The translations under genes and the position numbers were made by a program. Below, piece after piece: positions 44,975-55,169 of a stretch of 64,000 bases of DNA. The DNA is taken from assembly GCF_002878395.1 (NCBI RefSeq), contig NW_025860903.1:58344-122343 (forward strand). The letters are read 5' to 3'. Positions within the stretch are counted from its first letter, which is position 1. Every line of letters begins with the position of its first letter. Source of the DNA: Capsicum annuum (taxonomy: Eukaryota > Streptophyta > Magnoliopsida > Solanales > Solanaceae). The notes under the pieces were generated by a model that saw nothing but the letters and a program-made list of their open reading frames with translations, was not told the origin of the DNA and did no database searches.

Positions 44975-45744
44975 TTGAAAATTATTGAAACTCTTGAAGA
45001 GTTTTCAAAAGCAATAAGATTATTTGCTGAAATGAGAAATGTACCAATTTGGATTGGTTATGAAGTACCATATCTTAGTACAATTGATGTACTCATGTAT
45101 TTTATAAAAAACTACAAGACCCAATATAGCCTTTCCCTCAATTTGTTAGCAAGGTATATTTCTAATCCTATTAGGAGACATCGAAATGGGATAAGATACA
45201 TGAGTTTATTTTATTCTAAATATTGCAGTCCCGATCTTACTGGTCATGCTGATGTTGGGTACTCATCTAACCCGCATAAATCTCAGTCTCAAACATACAA
45301 TGTGTTATATGTGGGGATACTACCATATCTTGGAGATATACAAGACAGTCTATCGTAGTCATTTCATCGAATCATGCTGAGATAATAGCTATTCATGAAG
45401 CAAGCCGAGAATGTGTATGGTTGAGGTCCATGATACATCTCATTCGAGAAAAATGTGGTGTGAAATATGACAATCTACCCACAATTTTATACAGAGATAA
45501 TTCAGCATACATAGCACATCTTAAGGGAGGATTCATAAATGGAGATATAACGAAGCACATTTTGCCAAAACTTTTCTACATACATGAGCTACAAAAGAAC
45601 GATGATATTAACGTGCAACAGATTCGTTCAACTGACAATGTGACTGATTTATTCATCAAGTCTTCTCCAATTACAACTTTTAAGAAGATGGTGCACAAAA
45701 TCGGGATGCAAAGGTTCAAGGATGTTCTCATTAGGGGGAGTTAA
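44975..45744 (+). pseudogene. Copia-2 RT end and RNase H remnants
   Basis: 44975-45358 reads PYLSTIDVLMYFIKNYKTQY, LLARYISNPIRRHRNGIRYM and DLTGHADVGYSSNPHKSQSQ, the same block as Copia-1 RNase H. A frame change lies near 45355. 45421-45744 continues with REKCGVKYDNLPTILYRDNS, HILPKLFYIHELQKNDDINV and STDNVTDLFIKSSPITTFKK, ending RFKDVLIRGS. Some catalytic positions survive but the frame is broken. Confidence 0.85.
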
Positions 45745-45929
45745 TACGCGTTGTACTCTTTTTTCCTTACGAGGTTTTGTCCCACTGGATTTTCCTTGTA
45801 AGGTTTTTAATAAGACAGACGAAATGCGTATTATTAGAGATGTGTACTCTTTTTCCTTCACTAGATTTTTTTCCTACTGGATTTTTTCTAGTAAGGTTTT
45901 AACGAGGCACATTATCTACCAATTAGACA

Positions 45930-45941
45930 TTCAAGGGGGAG
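45930..45941 (+). other. Copia-2 polypurine tract
   Basis: TTCAAGGGGGAG immediately before the 3' LTR. The same tract is used by Copia-1. Confidence 0.88.
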
Positions 45942-46181
45942 TGTTATAAATGTATTTACATTATAGTGAATGTCTAGATCTATCAAGATCTACTTTGATA
46001 TCTATTAGGATTTGAAGCATCCATCATTTACTCAGACTGGGAGTAAATTTCTCCTATAAATAGAGGGGTTTTGTTCATTGTATTTACAATCTTATGATCT
46101 CTCATCCCTTAAGAGAGGAAATAAGAATTACTCTCTCTATTCTCTCTACTCTTCTTCTTTGTTCTTTCTTGTTTTATAACA
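45942..46181 (+). repeat. Copia-2 3' LTR
   Basis: Begins TGTTATAAATG and ends TTTTATAACA. It pairs with 41897-42135. Confidence 0.95.
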
Positions 46182-47080
46182 CTAATTGATTTTTTTATCC
46201 TTGAGACCCAGCCAAATAGAAAAAAGTTAATATCTATTTTATTCGGTCATAAAATGAATTTAGTTGCAGATTGAGTTAATATGATAATGATACGGTGTAC
46301 TCCATCCATTTCGTATTAGTTGGTCTTCTTTCTAAAAAAAATTGTTTTAATTTAGTTGTCCAAGTTCTAAAATAAAAAGTATTTTATTCGTATGTTTCTC
46401 ATTTTACACTTAATAGGAATAATAAATACATCCTCAATTTTCAAAATTATTGAATGATGCATAAATGATCTTAATTCTCAAAATCAAAATTAAATGATTA
46501 TTACTAGTTACAATTATAAATGCTTAATATTCTAAACGTAATGCATGAGATAGAGTAATATGTATCAAATTTTAATGTTAATCATTGCATTGATTATTGG
46601 ACTTTAAAAGGCATATAAGGGTAAATATGTAAAATCTATCTCTATTTATTGATTTGTTAATGGGTGTACCAAATCCACATGGGCCAACTAATTTGAAATG
46701 GAGGAAGTATTAAGTTTAGAAATATACAGTATATTTTAGTTGCAATAATACGCGTATCTAAAATTTTATAATTTTGGGTGCACTACCGACTTAATATGAT
46801 GTTGCTAGCGATAATAATTACACTTGTGAATTTTGTCAGTCCGTAGTATTTTATGACTTATTACATGTACATTATTTAAAGAGATAAACTTTGTTTAATT
46901 TACTTTTATTTTCTCATTAGATGAAATTTAGCTTTTGAGACCTTGCAGTGCATTGGCGAGGCAATTCATCCTATCTTCAAAGGCGAGGGCAAAATTTCAA
47001 CTAAAGAGGTTCAATATATATATATATATATAATTTTAATCATGTACAAATAGTATATTTTCTATCGAAGAGGTTCAGAT
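46182..47080. other. AT-rich intergenic DNA, no gene
   Basis: Holds one copy of a segment (about 46770-46925, 'acttaatatgatgttg...agagataaactttg') that recurs in the same orientation at about 47825-47940, so the plastid/Gypsy piece between them lies within a direct repeat. An (AT)n run is at 47014-47032. Confidence 0.5.
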
Positions 47081-47476
47081 AGACCCCTATATGGCTCATG
47101 GTCAAGGCTATTTGAGATTTTTTGCTTATATGACTTTTTTTCAGTACTTCCATGTTAGGATTAGTTACTAGTTCGAATTTGATACAAATTTATATTTTTT
47201 GGGAATTGGTTGGTCTGTGTTCCTATCTATTAATAGGATTTTGATTTACACGACCTGTTACGGCAAATGCTTGTCAAAAAGCCTTTGTAATTGATCGTGT
47301 TGAGAATTTTGGTTTATTATTAGGAATTTTAGTTTTTTATTGGATAACGGGGAGTTTCGAATTTAGGAATTTATTCAAAATATTCAATAACTTGATTTAT
47401 AATAATGAGTTCAATTTTTTATTCGTTACTTTATGCGTTGTTCTCTTATTTGTCGGTGCAGTTGCTAAATCCGCTC
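47081..47476 (+). pseudogene. ndhF: Plastid ndhF fragment in nuclear DNA
   Basis: NdhF is a membrane subunit of the chloroplast NDH complex. The nucleotide text follows the gene: YMAHGQGYLRFFAYM near 47088-47132, [19 protein letters not shown] text shifted in frame (47170-47215), and [20 protein letters not shown] (47414-47475). Several small changes break the frame. It ends abruptly in '...ctaaatccgctc' at 47476. Native copies are much longer, so this is an internal slice. Confidence 0.88.
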
Positions 47477-47745
47477 GGCAAAGGCTAGCTCCGCCCCTAT
47501 CTATCTTCCACGTGTCCATGTTGAGAAGATATCTTCAGGATAAGTCTCACATGATTTACTTAGATAAGAATTTAGCTTTTAAAGAGAAGTCTATCGCTAT
47601 TTTAGATAGACAGATTCGGAAGTTGAGGTTAAAAATTATTCCGTCATTGAAAATTCAGTAGAGGCATTATCCAATCGAGGAAGCAACTTGGATGATCGAG
47701 TTAAATTTGCGGACCTTCGGTTTGGATCCCAAAATTTAACTCATT
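47477..47745 (+). pseudogene. Gypsy integrase C-end and chromodomain fragment
   Basis: Follows the ndhF slice without a gap. Reads [40 protein letters not shown] and, after a stop, RHYPIEEATW: the same blocks as the chromodomain region of Gypsy-1 (10240-10480) and Gypsy-3 (63030-63250). Both edges are truncated. Confidence 0.82.
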
Positions 47746-49028
47746 TAGTTCAATTCATGATTCTGTTTATATTAGTTGCAACAAGAGGCATATCTAGAAT
47801 TTTAAAATTATGAGTGTGCTTTTGACTTAATATGATGTTGATATATTGCGCTTATTATGAATTTTAATCCTTAGTATTTTATGACCTACCATTTGCAATT
47901 TTTCGAAGAGATAAACTTTGTCTAGTTAAATTTTTCATTTCTTGGTTTTATATTTCATTCTACCTCAAATATTAGATAGATAGTTGAAATAGGTCAATTT
48001 GCCACTAATTGCAATCATCTATTTAAAGTTTTGGTTAAATAAATTAAGAAAATTGTAATTATTTAATGAATCATGTAGTATTCTTTTAGTTGATATTTTA
48101 GTTAATGAATGAGATTTTCTATGATAATTTGTAGTTGAATTGAACTTCAGAGATTATTGGCAAGTCAAAGCAAAATAGAATTGAGTTTATATTTCTTTTA
48201 ATTGTATTGATTCTTTTTTTTTTCTTTTTGGAAAAAATAATGTGTGTCATCTAATAATTGGTCCATTTAACATATTTATAGGAAGTGTGTTCCACTCACT
48301 TGGCCTTATGTATATAAGTGTTAAAAGACACTTTTGCTATCTTACAAAATCTATCAAGTTTAAGGAGCTATATAGTTATCAAGCCAATTTTAAATTGGAG
48401 AAAAACATAAATAACACTTGAATGAAATTATTGACACGAAAATGGTCATTGAATTTTAATTTTATTTGCTAATAGCTTTATACAATGCTGATATAAATTT
48501 GATAAATATATGTATTTTATTCAACAAATATACAGTTTCTATATGTATCTTATACATTATACAACAATGATACAATTTCTATACACATCATAATAAAATT
48601 GCATATTTTATATAACCATGATACACGTTTTACCTATAAATTTGTTGCTCTATTTTTTTTTACGAACTATATCGATATATAAATTATATCAATATGATAT
48701 ATGAACTGTATCTGAATTACCTGAAACAAAATTATCCAAATTATGAAATGATCATAATATGAAATTTGTTTGGACCGACTAACCATAAATGTTCAATGGC
48801 CCAAACATAGGCCAATTGTTTTGAAAAAAGGCCACTCATGTTCTTTTCTCTTATAAATTAAACTCTTTAGTGCACAAATAATTCAACTAAAATATCTAAT
48901 AGTATTCATGAACCATCTTAACTTTGTTTTCCGGCAAATTAAGACAAAAAATGAAACAAATGAAGTTGTATATGACCCATCATGTACTGCCTTCAGAATA
49001 ATTTCAATCGTAAAATTTAGCTCATACA
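47746..49028. other. AT-rich intergenic DNA, no gene
   Basis: Contains the second copy of the 46770-46925 segment. 48470-48720 has 'atacaatttctatacac' style short repeats. No coding signal. Confidence 0.5.
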
Positions 49029-49610
49029 TGTAACGCTCCATAATTTTTGATGTTCCTTATTGTGCCTTAAAAGCTAAGAAAATGAGTTATTTGGGGTATT
49101 GAACCTTTGAGAATATTGTTAAATTGAACCAGGAGACATTAGGAAGTAAAGTACGTGATAAAATTCTATTTTTTGAATTCTGAAATAGTGTACTATTGAG
49201 TTATCCCCGTGATATGGAGCAAGGGGACAAGAAAATCAAATTTTGGTTCAAAATAATGGAGTCCGTGATACCTCTATGTCAGAAAGTTGGACCTCCACGA
49301 TTTCAAAGTGTCATGGAGGCCAACCTCCCGGATTTCGAGGCGGCATGAAGGTGTTGTTTTCAGCACCTCCTCTTATTTTCATATGCATTTTTTAGGGTCT
49401 TTTGATCTTTTTCTTGATTAACCCCCTCCCTCCCCCACCATATTAAACAACCCCATATCTCTAAATACGATTTTCATGATTCAAAAATACATTCTACTCT
49501 TTTCCATTACTCATAAAAGCAAAAAAAAACTAGGGTTCAAGACTCAAATCTCAAACGTTCTTGAAAGCTCTTTCCACCAAGAAGTATGTAGAACCACCCT
49601 ACTTCTATTG
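49029..49610 (+). repeat. Probable truncated LTR of a Gypsy-type element
   Basis: Starts TGTAACGCTCC, the TGTAA(C/T)RC start used by Gypsy LTRs here, then shows 'ctccctcccccaccatattaaac' and 'ctagggttcaagactc' leader-like text near 49425-49545. No partner LTR or end was found. Confidence 0.5.
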
Positions 49611-50257
49611 GATTTGAAAGTATGTCTTCCTAAACGCTTAAAACCACCCTATTTTACTTCAAACATAAAAAGTATTAAAAAAGCCAAAAATAAAAAATAG
49701 GTAACTACCTACTTTTGACTTTTAATTTTTAACTTATAAGTCTCTAAAAAAAGGTTAATCCAAACACCCTATATGTCTTTTTTTCATGTATTTACATTTT
49801 AGAATTCGAATGAACACCCTTCCAACCTCCTAGATCCGCCCCATCACCATGCAATATATTTCTTCCATTCATTTTTACTTGTTACATTATGCTTTAGAAA
49901 AGACAATTTAAGTTATCTTCAGATTCAATATTTAAATTTTAGATGCTCAGAAGACTACAAAAAATATTATTCTTTTTACTCATCTTTATTTTTCTATAAA
50001 AGACACTTGGAAAGAACAATGAGCCCAAAACTCTAGTTAATTACGCATAAAAGAAGACAACCAACTATGATAAATGAAAACTAAACTAAATTCCAATAAA
50101 TCACCACATTTTTTTGTACAACACCAGATGACTGTCATTTTCTATTTATATCAAGTCGTATTCGAACTAACAAACATACATCTATTGGCACCAAATCAAA
50201 GGAAATTAACAAACATTTCACCTCTTACATGATTTATAGACATAATCTCTGTTTAAG
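49611..50257. other. No gene seen
   Basis: AT-rich. 49670-49770 includes a palindromic 'aaataggtaactacctactttt' and the MITE-like end 'ttaatccaaacaccc', but no complete element could be outlined. Confidence 0.4.
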
Positions 50258-50353
50258 CTAATATATTAAACCTAATCTCTGTCTAAGTTGCCTCCTCTGT
50301 CCTCCAAATGTGAGTCCAAAGCCAAATTTGTAGTCTTTCTTTTTGTGATCGAC
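50258..50353 (-). pseudogene. TOM40-like last exon
   Basis: Minus strand, after a 'cttgttcag' acceptor: VDHKKKDYKFGFGLTFGGQR followed by RQLRQRLGLIY and TAG. The first 15 residues are the conserved C-terminal strand region of plant TOM40 (beta-signal F-x-G-F-G-L). The ending after GGQRRQ is longer than usual. It lies downstream, in transcript order, of copy C (53.7-53.9 kb); the exon that should come between was not found. Confidence 0.72.
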
Positions 50354-50397
50354 CTGAACAAGCAATAAGGATTAAGGAACAAAGTTAGGACACCAAT

Positions 50398-50684
50398 AAT
50401 ACATAAATATGATCTTAAATTTGACACCAAATTATAAGTTTGACCTTAAACTTTGACAGTATACAAATATGACCTTTAACTATTCAAAACTGCACAAATA
50501 TGACCTCCGATCTTATGTGGCAAAACGCGTGTTCAACACACAAAACTGGGTGCGTTCAGCTTAAATCTAAGGGCATAATACATAACTATGACCCTAAACT
50601 TAACACCAAATTATAACTTTGACCTTAAACTTTGACAGTGCACAAATATGACCTTTAACTATTCAAAACTGCACAAATATGACC
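50398..50684. repeat. Two direct copies of a ~110 bp unit
   Basis: Units at about 50398-50506 and 50576-50684: 'aatacataa.tatga.c.taaa.tt.acaccaaattataa' through 'gacctttaactattcaaaactgcacaaatatgacc'. A third partial copy lies at about 51412-51456. No inverted ends were resolved. Confidence 0.75.
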
Positions 50685-50958
50685 TTTAAATGACTTTTCA
50701 CTATTATTTTTTCATTATTTTTGGCTCAAAGATGAAAATAACATCTAATTTTTTTTTCATTGCGGAAAAAAAACAATATTAAAGATTTATTAATTAGGTG
50801 GGTCAGCCTCATACGAAAAAATCGCGCGGATATGTATATATATTATAAAACATAGGGCGAATTTAAGTTATATAATATATCTAAATATAATTTATTTAAA
50901 TATTAAATTAAATATGAAACTATAATAATAATAAAAAATTATAGTTTTAATAAGACGC

Positions 50959-51072
50959 TATTAAATTAACCTTATTAAGGATAGTAGTAGTAGTATATTA
51001 AATTAACGTTATCAAATTAACGTTATTAAAATGTTATTAAATTAACGTTATTAAAACGTTATTAAATTAACG
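50959..51072. repeat. Short tandem repeat of TTAAATTAACGTTAT units
   Basis: About five imperfect copies of a 14 to 25 bp unit containing the palindrome TTAACGTTAA. Confidence 0.85.
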
Positions 51073-51300
51073 CAGGGGCGGACCTACGTGGTTGCCATGG
51101 GGTTCACCCGAACCCCTCGGTAAAAAAATTACGTGGTATATATAAGGGAGAAAATCTATATTTATGTATGTATATTAATGTTGAACCACATGAAACAAGA
51201 CACTTAGATAGCCCAGTGGTGTTAATTGCTCTTCTTGGGCGCTTCCTTCAGCCTACTGCGCGGATTCGATCCCTGCTAGTGGTTGTTCTTTTTTTTTAAT
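51073..51300 (+). mobile_element. Repeat with tRNA-like Pol III boxes (SINE-like or hAT-MITE)
   Basis: Begins GCAGGGGCGGACCTACGTGG, a common nightshade repeat start. The right half contains TAGCCCAGTGGT (A-box-like, near 51210) and GGATTCGATCCCTGC (B-box-like, near 51262), then a T run that would stop Pol III (51290-51298). A duplication was not identified, so class is uncertain. Confidence 0.45.
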
Positions 51301-51333
51301 AATAAAAAAAAAAACTAGGTGTTGCTGCTATAG

Positions 51334-51375
<42 letters not shown>

Positions 51376-51385
51376 TAATAATAAA
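51334..51385. repeat. (AAAT)n/(AAT)n microsatellite
   Basis: Compound simple repeat: AAAT units, then AAT units. Confidence 0.95.
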
Positions 51386-51641
51386 AACGATGTCGTTTTA
51401 ACACAAAAAGCAAAACTTTGACAGTGCATAAATATGATCTTTAACTATTCAAAACTGGATTATGATATTACCCCCTTTGTGCATCTTTACTTGTAGAGTA
51501 TATTAATAATAGGTATCCAACAATACTTGTCCAGTTTGAAACCAATGAAAAATTTACCATTTTGTGTCCATTTTATCCTTGATATTAATACCATGTATTT
51601 TTCAACGCATTAAATTATTATATTCAAAGGGTGATATAGTA

Positions 51642-52444
51642 TGGAGCGGCAGTTCGTCCGGCCATGCTGTATGGAGCGGAGTGTTGGCCAGTTAAGCACG
51701 TTTACATCCAAAAATTAAAGGTGGCAGAAATGAAAATGTTGCGTTGGATGTGTGAGCGTACTAAAGGGGACAGAGTTAGGAATGAGAATATCTGGGATAA
51801 GGTGGGAGTGGCTTCGGTGGAGGAAAAGATGCGGGAAGGAAGATTGAGATGGTTTGGGCATGTGATGAGGAGGGGCGCGGATGCCCCGGTTCGGAGGTGT
51901 GAGAGACTAGCGTTGGATGACTCAAGAGGAGAAGAGTTAGGCTGAAGAAATACTGGAGGGAGGTGATTAGACATGACATGCAACAGCTTCAGCTTACTGA
52001 GGACATGACCCTAGATAGGAAGGCGTTGAGGTCGAGGATAGGGTAGAAGGTTAGTGTTAGTGTGTGGGTTGTAGCTCGCAATCAGGAGAATTCTTGTGTA
52101 GCCGAATTTAGTAATCATAGGTCAGTATACATAAGTGTCTTTGGGATGTGAGTATATGTCACTACTAGGTGGGTGTCCTATTTTCTATAGATTAGTTCCT
52201 ATTTTTCTTATTCCGTGTTGCTCTTATTTCCCATATTTCATATTCTTGTGATTTTATTCTATGATTTCCTATTCTTTATTTCGGTTATGTCATCCATCCC
52301 CTTGTTTATTATCCTTATCTTGAGCCGGGGGTCTATCCAAAACAACCTCTCTACTTCTTCGTAGGTAGCGGTATAGACTGCGTACATCTTACCCTCCCCA
52401 GACCCCACGCTGTGGGAATACACTGAGTTTGTTGTTGTTGCTGT
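51642..52444 (+). mobile_element. 5'-truncated RTE LINE copy
   Basis: Contains the RT-ORF end (51664-51945), 3' UTR and conserved tail GAGCCGGGGGTCTATCCAAA ... GTTTGTTGTTGTTGCTGT. Flanks AAAGGGTGATATAGTA (51626-51641) and AAAGGGTAATATAGTA (52445-52460) are a 16 bp duplication with one mismatch. Confidence 0.94.
51664..51945 (+). pseudogene. RTE ORF C-terminal fragment
   Basis: [40 protein letters not shown] and [20 protein letters not shown]: the C-terminal region after the RT domain, homologous to 40590-40820 of the longer copy. Open for 93 codons, but lacking endonuclease and RT. Confidence 0.9.
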
Positions 52445-52499
52445 AAAGGGTAATATAGTAAAATTACACCTATTATTTATTGTTTCTTAAGGTATGTGT

Positions 52500-53393
52500 C
52501 AGTGTTCAGAGATGCAACCACATCATCGCATTATGCGCTGATGCGATGCGATGCGGGCTCCCAGTGAGTCGCATCTTTGGTGCGGTTCAATCTGAGAATT
52601 GCAGGTGCATCAAGCCCTGTTGCGTGATGCGATGCGTTTGGATATTTTTATTTTTGGGCAATTTTTAAATTAAAAAACGGGTTGGAAGTGAATTTTTTTT
52701 AATGGGCAATTTTTAAATTTAAAAAAAACTCGAAAGCACCTCAATGACTTGGTGTTCATAAAGTACAATAGAACTTTGAGGCATCGTTATAACGTTTGCA
52801 ATGGATTTGATCCAGTTAGCTCGGACAACATTGCCAATGAATGTTGAAAATGAGAATGTTGAAGATGAATCAGTTTTTGATGGAGATATTAATTTCACTT
52901 GGGGTGTTGTTGCTGAGGCAAGTGGGGTTGAAGAGCGTCGTTATGATTTAAGGGGTAGTACTTCAAGCTCATACGATAAGGGAAAAGAAGCTGCTACTTC
53001 AACAGGAGATGAGGAAGTTGAAGATGATGAGCATTATGTTGTAACTCAAGGAATAGAAGAATTGGACAATCTTAATGAACTAGAAGAGCTTTAGATTGAA
53101 CCATTATTAATTTAGATTTGATTTTTCTTCCCTTTTTTTTGGTTTGTTTTGCTTTGTTGAACTGATTTGTTGGTGTTTCATTAGAATTTTTGCTTAAATA
53201 TCTTGTTTTTATTGTTGATTATATAGTTGTTGTGGTCTTTTCAGTTAAAACTTACTGTTTGAATGCTCTATAGGTATTTTTTTAATTAAATTGCACTTCA
53301 CTTCAATAATGCGGTCGCATCGCATCACGCATCGCATAATGCGTGATGCAGAGCCTTGTCGCTTTTTTCCTCATCACGCTTACCTGAACAATG
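52500..53393 (+). mobile_element. Internally deleted hAT transposon
   Basis: Ends CAGTGTTCAGAGATGC and, reversed, CATTGTTCAGGTAAGCG, a hAT-type terminus, with an 8 bp duplication GTATGTGT / GTATGTGC (52492-52499 and 53394-53401, one mismatch). Both ends carry subterminal GCGATGCGATGCG/CGCATCGCATC repeats, the usual transposase-binding arrangement. It retains a piece of transposase coding DNA. Confidence 0.82.
52720..53094 (+). pseudogene. hAT transposase C-terminal fragment
   Basis: 52724-52790 reads TRKHLNDLVFIKYNRTLRHR, the short motif that follows the dimerisation domain in hAT transposases. It continues in another frame from the ATG at 52801 (MDLIQLARTTLPMN, DINFTWGVVAEASGVEER, acidic tail ending LEEL). 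The catalytic RNase H-like domain is missing. Confidence 0.6.
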
Positions 53394-53732
53394 GTATGTG
53401 CCAAGTCAATAGTGAACAAGTAAAGATGGACGGAGGGAGTAACATTGTTCTACCATCAAGGAGTCAAAACCTAAGGGCAAGAAATGTTCTATTAGAGTCT
53501 GCATGCAATCATTAAATTGGAGCTTTCATTTTTTACTAGACTCTGCACAATGGTAGCAAATAGTACAGTTCACAGGATCAGATCACCAGGTTAAAACTAG
53601 GAAAGAGCTACATCCTCTCAAAGCCAATGGGAAACCGCAAAACTGCTGGAAGTGCACTGAAGTCAAAGTCCCAAGATCAACACTAGCCTGTAGGAAATCA
53701 AGTTAGATTTTTGGAAAGCAACAAAAGGTTAC

Positions 53733-53944
53733 CTGCCGAAGGGTGTAAACATAACCAAAGTTTGCTGTAACATCTCTAGACATATAGTTGTACATAAAGT
53801 GTGATGTAAGATACACCTGCATGGATGAAAAGAGTTTAAGAAAGCAAGTCACAAATGCAATTGTTAAGTTTACTAGTGATTCTTGAAACCTTTTCAGAGA
53901 TTTTCTGAACATAACTCAGTGCAACCCTTCCAGTACTAGCAACT
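53733..53944 (-). pseudogene. TOM40-like gene fragment, copy C (two exons)
   Basis: Minus-strand exon 53733-53816, open across 28 codons (VYLTSHFMYNYMSRDVTANF, then GYVYTLRQ), flanked by AG and GT. The upstream exon 53890-about 53944 (VALSYVQKISEK, 5' end replaced). It is the best preserved of the three copies. Homology with copy A extends from 53441 to about 54076, with intron text included. No further TOM40 exons were found upstream. Confidence 0.72.
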
Positions 53945-54076
53945 AGTAGTTAATGCTGGTGAAACGGCAAAAGAAAATATAAGAGATATGTTCTCTTTGG
54001 GAGGGTTTATACACAGAAATATGAATATTTTGATGTTCCTGTTCAACAATATAAACCCTTTTGCATCTGGAAGATG

Positions 54077-54969
54077 GAGTTCTAAGACTTTTAAGCTTGA
54101 CAAATGTCTGTATTGTCAGCTGAAAATTCATAAAGTTGAAACGCACTTTATTACACTACTAAAGAAGAGTTACATTAACAACGGATCACAGCTGACATTC
54201 AAATGCTCATACCAAAAACTAACATAGAAGAAATTAGATGTATTTTACCCCATCTGTTATATCCTGTAGACAACTAATATCCTTAATGACAACTATGACG
54301 AAGCTACACGCGGATGCATAATCATGGAAAGCTCAACTAAGTCATCACATTAACTAACGTTACCAGCATTATAACATAGTTCTGAAGTATATGATAAGAC
54401 ATGGGTCTCTTTTCCCCCAAATTCGCAAAATAATAAGCAGAGTTTACACTTAAAAGTTGAAATCAATATTCTTACACAAGTTAGAAATTACAGTAGAGAA
54501 TTTCAAACAGAAATACGTCTTCAAAACAAATTTCTCCCCTCCATGTTCTAAGTTAGTTGACAACAACAATATGGTGTACAACCCTTTTCGTATAGCGACG
54601 ATGACAATTCATATACCCTATCAATTTTGAAAGTTCTATTTCAACAAAGCATCTGGTCCTCTCGGATCGTATATAAACCTCAAAAAACATATTTATAACT
54701 ATTCTAAATATGGTGTTGACCATTCATCTATAGTATCCCATTGTCAATGTTGACTACAAGTTCTATTTCAACTTCAGGAAAATCATAAACATTCATACTA
54801 TATGCTTCAGGGACGGAAGAATGTGGTTGAACTTGTCAACTCTCGTGTTCCAATTATGGTTGATTTTACCAAGACTCAAAAACTATCAAAAAGATTATTT
54901 CCGCAGCAATTTCTAAGTTGCAGGAAGTTGTTATTTGTACTCAAATAGATTTTTAAAAAATGCTAATAA
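54077..54969. other. No gene seen
   Basis: Moderately AT-rich DNA between copy C and the RTE tail. No recognisable coding, repeat or RNA signal. Confidence 0.4.
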
Positions 54970-54980
54970 ATGAAAAATAA

Positions 54981-55121
54981 TTAGCCGGAGGTCTATCGAA
55001 AACAACCTCTCTACTTCTTTGAAGGTAGCGGTATGGACTGCGTACATTTTACCCTCCCCAGACCTCACTTGGTGGGAATACACTGGGTTTGTTGTTGTTG
55101 TTGTTGTTGTTGATGTTGTAC
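54981..55121 (+). mobile_element. Very short RTE LINE tail (141 bp)
   Basis: AGCCGGAGGTCTATCGAAAA ... GAATACACTGGGTTTG, then (GTT)n. Flanked by ATGAAAAATAA (54970-54980 and 55122-55132), a perfect 11 bp duplication. Confidence 0.93.
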
Positions 55122-55169
55122 ATGAAAAATAAAAGAATAGCACTTAAATTTGAGGAAGCAGAATAGATG

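Larger units (their letters stand above)
41897..46181 (+). mobile_element. Copia-2: non-autonomous Ty1/Copia-derived element
   Basis: LTRs of about 240 bp (41897-42135 and 45942-46181), TG...CA ends, primer site after the first and purine tract before the second. Flanks CTAGT (41892-41896) and CTAAT (46182-46186) differ by one base, consistent with a mutated 5 bp duplication. The interior of 3.8 kb has no usable frame except RT/RNase H remnants near its 3' end. Confidence 0.93.
51471..53439. mobile_element. Stowaway-like MITE carrying an RTE copy and a hAT element
   Basis: Left end CCCCCTTTGTGCATCTTTAC after TA (51469-51470); right end, reversed, CTCCCTCCGTCCATCTTTAC with TA after it (53440-53441). 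The two ends match for over 20 bp. Outside them, 'aactggatta...' and 'acattgttctaccatcaa' join to the text of copy A at about 30170-30215, showing the insertion site. Without its two passengers the MITE is only about 250 bp. Confidence 0.7.

Noticed and set aside
52500..52670. GCGATGCGATGCG text as a CpG island or promoter
   Set aside because: The same motif array occurs inverted near the other end of the element at 53310-53350, as expected for hAT subterminal repeats.
53291..53515. A 74-codon frame over the hAT right end
   Set aside because: It crosses the transposon terminus and its target duplication into intron-like DNA; no homology.
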